From an uncultured Lachnospiraceae bacterium (GTDB taxonomy: Bacteria; Bacillota; Clostridia; Lachnospirales; Lachnospiraceae), in contig CAJTTI010000050.1 of NCBI GenBank assembly GCA_910579225.1, positions 1-9,795 on the forward strand: a DNA stretch of 9,795 bases. The letters run 5' to 3'. The notes below the pieces were generated by a model. It did no database searches and was not told where the DNA came from. It saw only the letters and a program-made list of their open reading frames with translations. Positions 1 to 5,943 of the stretch are shown one piece after another. Numbering within the stretch: position 1 is the stretch's first letter; each line of letters begins with the position of its first letter. A program made the translations under genes and the position numbers.

Positions 1-55
1 CCTGCGACCTCCTGGTCCCAAACCAGGCGCTCTAGCCAAGCTGAGCCACACCCCG
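1..55 (-). tRNA. tRNA-Pro (anticodon TGG), 5' part, cut by window edge
   Basis: Read on the minus strand from 55, the sequence begins with the acceptor strand CGGGGTG, then a D arm (GCTC ... GAGC) and an anticodon arm with stem CCTGG/CCAGG around the 7-base loop TTTGGGA. That puts TGG at the anticodon, which decodes proline CCN codons. The variable region and the start of the T arm follow before the sequence runs off position 1, so the T loop and the 3' acceptor strand are missing. A consensus promoter lies just upstream (87-115). Further tRNA genes may follow off the left edge, but none is visible. Confidence 0.95.
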
Positions 56-86
56 CTTTGGATATCCGCTGACGGACACATATTGT

Positions 87-115
87 ATTATATAAGAACA
101 TCGCAGAATTGTCAA
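87..115 (-). promoter_or_regulatory. Consensus vegetative promoter of tRNA-Pro
   Basis: On the minus strand there is TTGACA (115-110), exactly 17 bases, then TATAAT (92-87). Both hexamers match the sigma-A/sigma-70 consensus perfectly. Initiation is expected near position 80, giving a leader of about 25 nt before the mature tRNA 5' end at 55. This strength is typical of stable-RNA promoters. Confidence 0.92.
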
Positions 116-178
116 CAATTTTTTTAGTTGATTTTCAAATTTTTCATATTATATATTTCTTTGCCTTTTATCCACATG

Positions 179-221
179 AAAAGAGCCACCCGATTATATT
201 TTCAAATCGAATGACTCTTTT
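179..221 (-). terminator. Hairpin terminator of the small minus-strand transcript
   Basis: Arms at 205-221 and 179-195 form a 17-bp stem around a 9-base loop. On the minus-strand RNA all 17 pairs form (three as G-U wobbles). On the plus strand the same three positions are C-A mismatches, so the structure is built for minus-strand RNA. The 3' arm ends in CTCTTTT, so the U tract is short and partly in the stem (A-rich 5' arm, U-rich 3' arm). It lies downstream of the promoter at 500-528 and upstream of the tRNA-Pro promoter, separating the two transcripts. Confidence 0.75.
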
Positions 222-243
222 ACCTGTCAATCTGAAGTTTCAC
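220..243 (-). CDS. Possible 7-codon ORF with a good ribosome site
   Basis: GTG at 243 would encode MKLQIDR and stop at 220, overlapping the terminator hairpin by two bases. AAAGGAG lies 9 bases upstream. The TAA of the 17-codon frame (298-245) is one base before the GTG, which would permit coupled translation. The frame is very short and may be fortuitous. What supports it is the ribosome site, the only convincing one in the small transcript. Confidence 0.2.
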   Translation of the reverse strand: MKLQIDR

Positions 244-499
244 CTTAATTATCTCCTTTCAAGATTATTTCCGGTACTGCCAGATTGTACGGATCCATGG
301 TTCAATCTCTCATCCTGCTTCATGTTTTTATTCTTATCTTCTGTTCTGCTTCCGTTTTGACTCGTCCTTTCTCGTCAGACTTTATCATGTCTTCTGCTTC
401 CATCTGATCTTTCCTGAACATGAATGAAATCTTATCTTCCCATTGGACCTTACCTCCATTCCAGAGACTTTTATGTGTCTCTTTCTTGTTGATGTCCTT

Positions 500-528
500 A
501 TAATACAATATCTTTCTTTGTTTGTCAA
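500..528 (-). promoter_or_regulatory. Minus-strand vegetative promoter for the small transcript
   Basis: On the minus strand there is TTGACA (528-523), a 17-base spacer, then TATTAT (505-500). The -35 is perfect and the -10 has one difference from consensus. Initiation is expected near 493. It diverges from the plus-strand glucosidase promoter at 616-644. Confidence 0.8.
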
Positions 529-615
529 TAGTTTTCTGAAAATTTATTTATTATTTTTTATTTGTCTGTTTTTCATATTTTTCTATATTTCTGTTTTTTC
601 ATTTTGAGAAACGCA

Positions 616-644
616 TTGCACTTTTTTCCCTTTCATTGTAAAAT
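616..644 (+). promoter_or_regulatory. Plus-strand promoter of the glucosidase gene
   Basis: TTGCAC (616-621), a 17-base spacer and TAAAAT (639-644) form a good vegetative promoter in an AT-rich region. Initiation is expected near 651, leaving a leader of about 34 nt before the ATG at 685. This argues that the longer upstream reading frame from 562 is not translated. Confidence 0.75.
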
Positions 645-684
645 ATCCGAAAAAGCGGTCATACGCAGAAAGCAGGTGGACCAC

Positions 685-2367
685 ATGGAAAAAACATGGT
701 GGAAAGAAAGCGTTGTATACCAGATCTATCCCAGAAGTTTCCGGGACAGCAATGGAGACGGCATCGGAGATCTGAACGGAATTACAGAGAAAATGGACTA
801 TCTGAAGGAACTTGGAATTGATGTTATCTGGCTTTCTCCGGTATACGAATCCCCCAATGACGACAACGGATATGACATCAGCAACTATAAAGGCATTATG
901 AAAGAATTCGGAACCATGGAGGATTTTGACCGGATGCTTGCTGCAGCACACAATCGGGGCATTCGGCTTGTCATGGATCTGGTGGTCAATCACACATCCG
1001 ACGAGCATCCCTGGTTTATAGAAAGCAGAACATCCAGGGACAATCCTTACCGGGATTATTATATCTGGAAAGACCCCAAAGACGGACATGAACCCAACAA
1101 CTGGGGCTCCTGCTTCGGCGGTTCTGCCTGGGAATATGACGAGGCAACCCAAATGTACTTTCTGCACATGTTCTCACGGAAGCAGCCGGATCTGAACTGG
1201 GAGAATGAAAAAGTCCGTCAGGAAGTCTTTGATATGATGGACTGGTGGTGCAGAAAAGGCATTGACGGATTCCGAATGGATGTAATCAGCATGATATCCA
1301 AAGAGCCCGCTTATCCGGATGGTGCATTGAAGGAAACCGGCTACGGCGATTACGGCCCCTATGTATACAATGGCCCCCGGGTGCATGAATACCTGCAGGA
1401 AATGAGCCGGACCGTCCTTTCACACTACGATCTCCTGACTGTTGGCGAATGCGCCGGCGTGACCGTGGAAGAGGCAAAACGATACGCCAGTCTGGACGGA
1501 ACCGAACTGAATATGGTATTCCAGTTTGAACATATGGATCTGGACGGAGGAGAGACATTCAAATGGAACGAACGGAAAATTGACCTTGCAGAACTGAAAC
1601 AAACGCTCAGCAAATGGCAGACAGAGCTGTATGGCAAAGCCTGGAACAGCCTGTACTGGTGCAACCACGACCAGCCCCGGATCCTGTCAAGGCTTGGCAA
1701 CGACAGTGATGCTTACCGGGAAATCTCCGCAAAAATGCTGGGAACCTGTCTCCATATGATGCAGGGCACGCCCTATATCTACCAGGGCGAAGAACTGGGC
1801 ATGACCAATGTTCCATTCCCGTCTCTCGAAGAATTCCGGGACATTGAGAGCATTAACGCTTACCACGAATATACAGAAAGCGGACAGATAGCTCCGGACG
1901 ATATGATGCGCTACCTGTGCTACAAGAGCCGGGACAACGCAAGAACCCCCATGCAGTGGAACAGCCAGCCCGGTGCCGGATTCACGGAGGGAACGCCCTG
2001 GATCATGTTGAATCCCAATTATACCCGGATCAACGCAGAAGAACAGATGGCTCGGGAAGACTCTGTCTTTCATTATTATCAAAAGCTGATCAAGCTTCGG
2101 AAAACCCATGAGGTCATCATACACGGCGCCTATGAGCTCCTGCTGCCGGACGATCCGGATCTCTATGTCTACACACGGAAGCTGAATCAGGAAAGGCTCC
2201 TGGTCGTCTGTAACTTCACAGATCAATCCAGAGACTTCTGCCTGCCAGAAGGCTGGAAACCGGACCGGATGAAACTTCTGATCGGCAACTATGACCGGTC
2301 AGATATTGAAGCAGCCATGAAGCTTCAGCCCTATGAGACAATTGTCTGTCACATGGACACTATATAA
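685..2367 (+). CDS. malL: Oligo-1,6-glucosidase / alpha-glucosidase (GH13)
   Basis: Cytosolic exo-acting alpha-glucosidase, 560 aa with no signal peptide, predicted to release glucose from isomaltose, panose and short isomalto-oligosaccharides. All GH13 signatures are intact: DLVVNH (98-103), QPDLN (167-171), GFRMDVI with nucleophile Asp199, VGEC with acid/base Glu255, and NHDQPR with stabiliser Asp329. These numbers coincide with the Bacillus cereus oligo-1,6-glucosidase (558 aa). Val200 next to the nucleophile is the family's marker for alpha-1,6 preference. DSNGDGIGD (21-29) is the usual calcium loop near the N terminus. ATG 685 is chosen because AGGTGG lies 5 bases upstream, the promoter at 616-644 sits just ahead, and homology begins at MEKTWWKES; the frame is open from 562 by chance. 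Trehalose-6-phosphate hydrolase or dextran glucosidase are the alternatives. No sugar transporter or regulator is adjacent. A cyclase-family gene follows after 54 bases. Confidence 0.9.
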   Translation: MEKTWWKESVVYQIYPRSFRDSNGDGIGDLNGITEKMDYLKELGIDVIWLSPVYESPNDDNGYDISNYKGIMKEFGTMEDFDRMLAAAHNRGIRLVMDLVVNHTSDEHPWFIESRTSRDNPYRDYYIWKDPKDGHEPNNWGSCFGGSAWEYDEATQMYFLHMFSRKQPDLNWENEKVRQEVFDMMDWWCRKGIDGFRMDVISMISKEPAYPDGALKETGYGDYGPYVYNGPRVHEYLQEMSRTVLSHYDLLTVGECAGVTVEEAKRYASLDGTELNMVFQFEHMDLDGGETFKWNERKIDLAELKQTLSKWQTELYGKAWNSLYWCNHDQPRILSRLGNDSDAYREISAKMLGTCLHMMQGTPYIYQGEELGMTNVPFPSLEEFRDIESINAYHEYTESGQIAPDDMMRYLCYKSRDNARTPMQWNSQPGAGFTEGTPWIMLNPNYTRINAEEQMAREDSVFHYYQKLIKLRKTHEVIIHGAYELLLPDDPDLYVYTRKLNQERLLVVCNFTDQSRDFCLPEGWKPDRMKLLIGNYDRSDIEAAMKLQPYETIVCHMDTI

Positions 2368-2421
2368 AATGAAAACCGGAAATCAACAAATACCTGATTA
2401 CAACAGAAGGAGGAATCATAC

Positions 2422-3174
2422 ATGTATAAATTGTGGGATGCATTAAAAGAAGCCAAAAACTATCGCTGGGTGGAACTCTCCCATTCACTGAACAACGGCA
2501 GCCCTTACTGGTCCGGTATTCCAGAGGGCTCTGTGGAACTTGGAACCACCTGCTTTGATTGGGGGAATGAGATGCTGGACTGCCTGATTCAGACTTTCAA
2601 ATTTCCGGGACAGTTTGGTACACATATTGATTTTCCCGGACATTTTGTCAAAAACCGGGAATTATCTGAAGCATATGGCGCCAAAGATCTCATCTTTCCT
2701 CTCTGCGTCATTGACGTAACAGAAAAAGTAGCAGCTGACCCTACTTACGTGGTCACTTCTGCGGATATTAAAGAATACGAAGCAAAATATGGTCCTGTTC
2801 CTGACGGAGCATTTGTAGCTCTGCGCACAGACTGGTCGAAAAAATGGCCGGATATGGACGCGCTCTCCGGTACAGATGAAGACGGCGGCGAGAATTTCCC
2901 GGGCTGGTCCATGGATGCCCTGAAGTATATCTACGAAGCGCGCAATGCTGCTGCCAACGGTCATGAGACTCTGGACACAGACGCTTCCTCGGAGGCCGCT
3001 GCCGCCGGTGATCTTGCCTGCGAACGTTATGTGCTGGACAAAGGGAAACTGCAGGTAGAAGTGCTTGCAAACCTGGACCAGGTAGCTCCGGCAGGTGCGG
3101 TTATTCTGGTATCCTATCCGCGGATTGAAGGCGCTACCGGCCTTCCTGCACGGGTCTGGGCAATCACTGAGTAA
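2422..3174 (+). CDS. Cyclase-family metal-dependent hydrolase
   Basis: A 250-aa cytosolic protein of the cyclase / kynurenine formamidase-like superfamily (PF04199), metalloenzymes that hydrolyse amide or lactam-type bonds. The signature is GTHIDFPGH at 66-74, with His68, Asp70 and His74 as metal ligands. FPGW (159-162) and GHETLDTD (180-187, His181) match the second conserved block of the family, and the length is normal. The start is well supported: GAAGGAGG precedes the ATG with 9-base spacing. It lies 54 bases after the glucosidase with no terminator between, so the two are probably one transcript. The substrate cannot be read from the sequence; members include kynurenine formamidase and isatin hydrolase, and many are uncharacterised. 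No tryptophan-degradation genes are near, so kynurenine is not favoured. Confidence 0.85.
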   Translation: MYKLWDALKEAKNYRWVELSHSLNNGSPYWSGIPEGSVELGTTCFDWGNEMLDCLIQTFKFPGQFGTHIDFPGHFVKNRELSEAYGAKDLIFPLCVIDVTEKVAADPTYVVTSADIKEYEAKYGPVPDGAFVALRTDWSKKWPDMDALSGTDEDGGENFPGWSMDALKYIYEARNAAANGHETLDTDASSEAAAAGDLACERYVLDKGKLQVEVLANLDQVAPAGAVILVSYPRIEGATGLPARVWAITE

Positions 3175-3240
3175 ATAACTGCTTCCCGGCAGACAAGTCT
3201 GCAGAACACCCAACAGGTGGAACAATCAGACGATTATGCT

Positions 3241-3288
3241 TCTTTCCAGGCATGCTATTGGAATTATAAAATCTGCTGCCTGGAAAGA
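3241..3288. repeat. 12-bp perfect inverted repeat, 24-base spacer
   Basis: TCTTTCCAGGCA at 3241-3252 is the exact reverse complement of TGCCTGGAAAGA at 3277-3288. Neither strand has a U tract after it, so it is not a standard intrinsic terminator. It lies between the convergent cyclase gene and the lipoprotein operon. The stretch 3175-3302 otherwise holds only a short imperfect hairpin near 3198-3212 and no gene. Confidence 0.7.
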
Positions 3289-3302
3289 CATAGCTTGAAT
3301 AC

Positions 3303-3350
3303 AAAAAAGCCTGCAGTAAGTAATCAACAATCGTCAAACTTACTGCAAGC
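3303..3350 (-). terminator. Intrinsic terminator of the minus-strand operon
   Basis: On the minus strand, arms 3350-3338 and 3321-3309 form a 13-bp stem with one G-U pair around a 16-base loop, followed directly by six U residues (3308-3303). It lies 25 bases past the stop of the lipoprotein gene. On the plus strand a 10-bp core hairpin can form but has no U tract, so termination of the cyclase transcript there would be weak at best. Confidence 0.88.
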
Positions 3351-3375
3351 CCACCACACTGCACTACAGACCTTT

Positions 3376-3954
3376 TTAATTCAAAACACTGGAAGTGTAC
3401 TCAATTGATGCCAAATCATCTCCGGAGAAAATAAAATTCAAGGTCATCCCGTCTTTCGAGTAACTGATCTTTTTATCATCCTCTTCATAATTGTCTCCAT
3501 ATGCCGCGATCACGTCGTCCCTGGTTTTAGACAGGTCAATCCCTTCCGGAGTAGACACCGTATCATCCTTCAGGACCACATAGCCTACATAATTATCTTC
3601 TCCGTCCGGATACGTATTGATCTCAAATCCCGGATATGTGTACAAATATGCAGTGCCCTGCGCTGCACAGCTAGGTTCTTCAAATATACTCTTCGGCTCT
3701 CCCAGGGCATCCGCAATAGGAGCCATGTCCATATCCACGCCAATCGTAATCCCATCGGTCTCAAATACATATCCTTTGCCGCCCGATGCTGCCGGCGTCT
3801 CTGAAGAACCGTCTGACGAATCTGCGTCCGCCTCCTGCTCTGCCGCATTATCCTGTGCGCCGTTGTCTTCTTCTTTGGAGTCACCGCACCCTGTCAGCCC
3901 CAGAACGGCAACCATACTGATTGTAAGCAATCCCATTAATAATTTTCTCTTCAT
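3376..3954 (-). CDS. Small lipoprotein of unknown function, last gene of the operon
   Basis: A 192-aa predicted surface lipoprotein. A basic start and hydrophobic stretch end in the lipobox LTGC, with Cys23 the expected lipidation site after signal peptidase II. Residues 24 to about 60 are an acidic, Ser/Ala/Gln-rich linker, followed by a folded domain to the C terminus. The domain appears to contain two related halves, each with an ALGEP or AYGDN-type turn followed by beta strands, somewhat like small BamE/SmpA-type lipoproteins; this is a fold-level impression, not an assignment. Two ATGs are adjacent (3957 and 3954). The second is preferred because GAGGAGG is 7 bases away rather than 4. 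The gene follows the SGNH gene by 64 bases and is closed by the terminator at 3303-3350. It may be a substrate-binding or assembly accessory for the envelope pathway. Confidence 0.82.
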   Translation of the reverse strand: MKRKLLMGLLTISMVAVLGLTGCGDSKEEDNGAQDNAAEQEADADSSDGSSETPAASGGKGYVFETDGITIGVDMDMAPIADALGEPKSIFEEPSCAAQGTAYLYTYPGFEINTYPDGEDNYVGYVVLKDDTVSTPEGIDLSKTRDDVIAAYGDNYEEDDKKISYSKDGMTLNFIFSGDDLASIEYTSSVLN

Positions 3955-4018
3955 CATTGTTCCTCCTCGTCCCGCTGCAATCCTTTCGGGAATTACGCAG
4001 TTTTTGTTTAAATCTTAT

Positions 4019-5080
4019 CTACTGTCCGCTTCTTTCAATTTCCTGAAGCTGTCTCTCTATCTCCGAATGGTACTCTGAGAGTTTTACTTCCCAGTCCGCT
4101 TCCAGAGGCTCTTCGCCCCGGCGGCTTTCCACTCCGCATTCCTCAGACAGAATCCTTCCAAAATAATGAGAAAGTTTCTCTGCACCGGAAAGATTCAGAT
4201 GCAGACCCGCATCATAAGTATCTGTACTGTAATCCAGTCCAATCTGCTCTGTCACATCCAGAAAATTATAATATTTCAACTGATGTTCTTCTGCATAATT
4301 TCTGATCTGCTCGTCCCATTCCTCGTACCAGTACGGATGCAGGCTTGGTGCTTTGACCAACACCAGTTCCACACCAGATTCCTCACATAGTTTTGTCATC
4401 TTATCCAGATATTTATATGCATTATCCCCAAAAGTATAATCCGACAGGACTCTGCCCTCTGGAACATTCTCCGCCGGCCTCACATCAACCCGCATATAAT
4501 ATCCGTTATAAGTCACCTTCTCTTTCTCCCAGAAATACCGAAAATCGTCTTCTGTCAGCTGGCTCCACCGGCTGTGATACCGAAGAAGCGGGAATACATA
4601 TTCAATAAAATCCTCATCTTCCCTCATGGACGCCAGGATACAGCCAATCTTAGACCCGGACCAGCGCATGCCGTCCAGCGTCATACGATTATACGCCTCC
4701 TGCTGGGGCTCGTTAAACTCCATCGCAAGGACATTGAACACTACCACATCCGGCTTCTCATAAGACAAGGTCTCCTCCAGCAGATAATAGGACTGCCAGA
4801 TCAGCTGCTGCGCGCTGCCTCTGATATAGCTGTTGATCCCGTACTCTTCCCAGAGCACTGCAGGAGAAATATTCTCATACAGTTCACAATCTCCGATAAA
4901 GATCACATCATGATCTTTTTTCTCATCATAATATTCCTGTACCATTCCTCCTTCCGTCACATCATCCATATATTTCGGCATCAGCAGGCGCTGCAATAAG
5001 TACAAAATAAGAACAAGTATAAGAAATGTCAAGATTCCTCTTAATATTTTCTTTCCCCGCTGTTTTTTTCTTTTTTTCAT
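4019..5080 (-). CDS. DltD/AlgX-like SGNH acyltransferase-type protein with Cys nucleophile position
   Basis: A 353-aa membrane-anchored protein: basic N terminus, one transmembrane segment (about 12-34), then an extracytoplasmic SGNH-like domain. Block I reads FIGDCELYENISP (61-73), where DltD-like proteins usually have GSSE/GDSH, so Cys65 occupies the nucleophile position. RGSAQQ (87-92) fits block II. DAGLHLN (290-296) provides the Asp/His pair (Asp290, His294). Relatives work with MBOAT proteins to place acyl or aminoacyl groups on surface polymers, and an MBOAT gene heads the visible operon. The ATG at 5080 is chosen because GAGGAG lies 7 bases upstream; the frame stays open to 5137 but would overlap the racemase gene. 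The gene starts 20 bases after the racemase stop. Codons just after the ATG contain runs of A (a possible slippage site). The C-terminal tail (about 320-353) is charged and helix-like. Confidence 0.85.
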   Translation of the reverse strand: MKKRKKQRGKKILRGILTFLILVLILYLLQRLLMPKYMDDVTEGGMVQEYYDEKKDHDVIFIGDCELYENISPAVLWEEYGINSYIRGSAQQLIWQSYYLLEETLSYEKPDVVVFNVLAMEFNEPQQEAYNRMTLDGMRWSGSKIGCILASMREDEDFIEYVFPLLRYHSRWSQLTEDDFRYFWEKEKVTYNGYYMRVDVRPAENVPEGRVLSDYTFGDNAYKYLDKMTKLCEESGVELVLVKAPSLHPYWYEEWDEQIRNYAEEHQLKYYNFLDVTEQIGLDYSTDTYDAGLHLNLSGAEKLSHYFGRILSEECGVESRRGEEPLEADWEVKLSEYHSEIERQLQEIERSGQ

Positions 5081-5100
5081 CCTGCTTCTCCTCAAAGATC

Positions 5101-5856
5101 TCAGGAACAGATCCGCTTCAGCGGTCTGCCGCTCCATCTGCCTCCTGTAATCAGTTCCTCATATGACGCTTTCAGGTGCCCGCAGGATTCCACTGCGCAC
5201 TTCGCCATCACCTGCATGACATCCAGGTAGCCGCTGCCAATCTCATGATTCTCCCGTATAACAGAGAGCTCCGTACATCCCAGAAGAATCACCTCTGCAC
5301 CGTTCGTCCGCAATTCGTTCGAAATTCTCTTGAAAAGCTCCATCTGCGGCGGCCGATTTGCCTTCACATTCTTGTAGATCAGGTGCATGACTTCCTGCTG
5401 TCTCTCTCTGGAAGGGAGCACCAGTGTGCATTCCGAAGAGGCAAACATATTCTGAAACAAACCGCTCTCTATGGTTCCAGAGGTGGCCATCAGTCCCACA
5501 GAATGAATCTTTCGTGCAGTTAAATAGGTGTGGGTCTCTTCAATGGCATTGATAATCGGCATACAAATCCCTGCTTCCAGCTCGGAGTAAAAATAATTTG
5601 CCGTAATACAGGGAATCGCAATCAGTTCCGCGCCCTGCATGACCAGGTTCCTCCCAATCCGTATCATCTCCGGCTTTGGATCTTCTTTGGTATGATCTAA
5701 TATGAATGAAGTCCTGTCCGGAATCTGAGGACAGCTGTGGATCAGCATCTCTATGTGTTCCTGATCCACCTCCGCCTCCGTCATCTCTGTAACCATCTGC
5801 ATAAAAAGCGCAGTGGCCATAGGCCCCAGGCCGCCGATTACACCCAGTTTTTTCAT
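5101..5856 (-). CDS. Aspartate/glutamate racemase-family protein
   Basis: A 251-aa cytosolic protein of the PLP-independent Asp/Glu racemase superfamily, which interconverts L- and D-amino acids using two cysteines. It opens with GVIGGLGPMAT (5-15), the usual family start. The first catalytic block is IPCITANYF (81-89) with Cys83, and the second is LLGCTELSVI (191-200) with Cys194. Both cysteines are present, so the two-base mechanism is possible. The more common first block is CNTAH; here Asn and His are replaced by Ile and Asn, so specificity may differ from aspartate racemase (YgeA/RacX-type broad racemases are an alternative). AAGGTGAG lies 7 bases before the ATG. It sits between the transglutaminase-like and SGNH genes, which suggests it supplies or edits an amino acid used by this operon. 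Confidence 0.85.
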   Translation of the reverse strand: MKKLGVIGGLGPMATALFMQMVTEMTEAEVDQEHIEMLIHSCPQIPDRTSFILDHTKEDPKPEMIRIGRNLVMQGAELIAIPCITANYFYSELEAGICMPIINAIEETHTYLTARKIHSVGLMATSGTIESGLFQNMFASSECTLVLPSRERQQEVMHLIYKNVKANRPPQMELFKRISNELRTNGAEVILLGCTELSVIRENHEIGSGYLDVMQVMAKCAVESCGHLKASYEELITGGRWSGRPLKRICS

Positions 5857-5924
5857 CCTTTTCTCACCTTCTTATCTGTTTCTTGTCCTGCTGCCTCCAG
5901 ATACCGCACATCATCCGGCAACAT
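5853..5924 (-). CDS. Possible 23-codon ORF overlapping the racemase start
   Basis: ATG at 5924 opens a frame of 23 codons (begins MLPDDVRYLEAAG) whose TGA overlaps the racemase ATG in an ATGA arrangement. This would suit coupled translation and fills most of the 87-base gap after the transglutaminase-like gene. There is no clear ribosome site, the frame is closed five codons upstream of the ATG, and I recognise no family. It may be a chance frame or the remnant of a longer gene. Confidence 0.2.
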   Translation of the reverse strand: MLPDDVRYLEAAGQETDKKVRKG

Positions 5925-5943
5925 GCTCAGGAGCTGCTATCCG

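Larger units (their letters stand above)
179..493 (-). ncRNA. Candidate small transcript of about 310 nt, possibly with tiny ORFs
   Basis: A strong promoter (500-528) and a terminator (179-221) on the same strand define a transcript from about 493 to about 179. It is markedly rich in A and G. Near its 5' end is a perfect 6-bp hairpin (463-482, loop of 8). No ORF longer than 33 codons starts inside it. The small frames are 421-320 (33 aa, ATG), 323-249 (24 aa, ATG), 298-245 (17 aa, ATG) and 243-220 (7 aa, GTG). The last has a good ribosome site (AAAGGAG, 9-base spacing) and stops at the base of the terminator. I do not recognise the family: it does not look like 6S RNA, tmRNA, SRP RNA or RNase P RNA. 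It could be a regulatory RNA, a small-peptide locus or a decayed gene. Confidence 0.4.

Noticed and set aside
109..360. 83-codon plus-strand frame
   Set aside because: AT-rich, with no ribosome site, and it crosses a strand-specific terminator and the tRNA promoter. It encodes a Phe/Leu-rich chain typical of noncoding AT-rich DNA.
320..508. 62-codon minus-strand frame with a TTG start
   Set aside because: The start codon lies between the -35 and -10 boxes of the promoter at 500-528, so the transcript would not contain it. Composition is dominated by Lys/Glu from a purine-rich strand, and no ribosome site is in place.
605..620. Catabolite-repression (cre)-like sequence overlapping the -35 of the glucosidase promoter
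   Set aside because: TGAGAAACGCATTGCA resembles the CcpA operator but the two half-sites are two bases too far apart, so it does not fit the 14-base consensus.
562..684. N-terminal extension of the glucosidase by 41 codons
   Set aside because: The predicted promoter lies inside this stretch, the extension does not match GH13 proteins, and ATG 685 has its own ribosome site and matches the family start.
583..1167. 194-codon minus-strand frame antisense to the glucosidase
   Set aside because: It is the shadow of a well-supported gene, has no ribosome site or recognisable domain, and is Cys/Val/Phe-rich as expected of antisense translation.
685..2367. Trehalose-6-phosphate hydrolase as the identity of the GH13 enzyme
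   Set aside because: It cannot be excluded from motifs alone, but residue numbering and motifs match oligo-1,6-glucosidase exactly and no trehalose PTS or TreR gene is adjacent.
3309..3350. Bidirectional terminator serving the cyclase gene too
   Set aside because: On the plus strand the core hairpin is 10 bp but is followed by AGCCCACC, not a U tract, so only the minus-strand role is supported.
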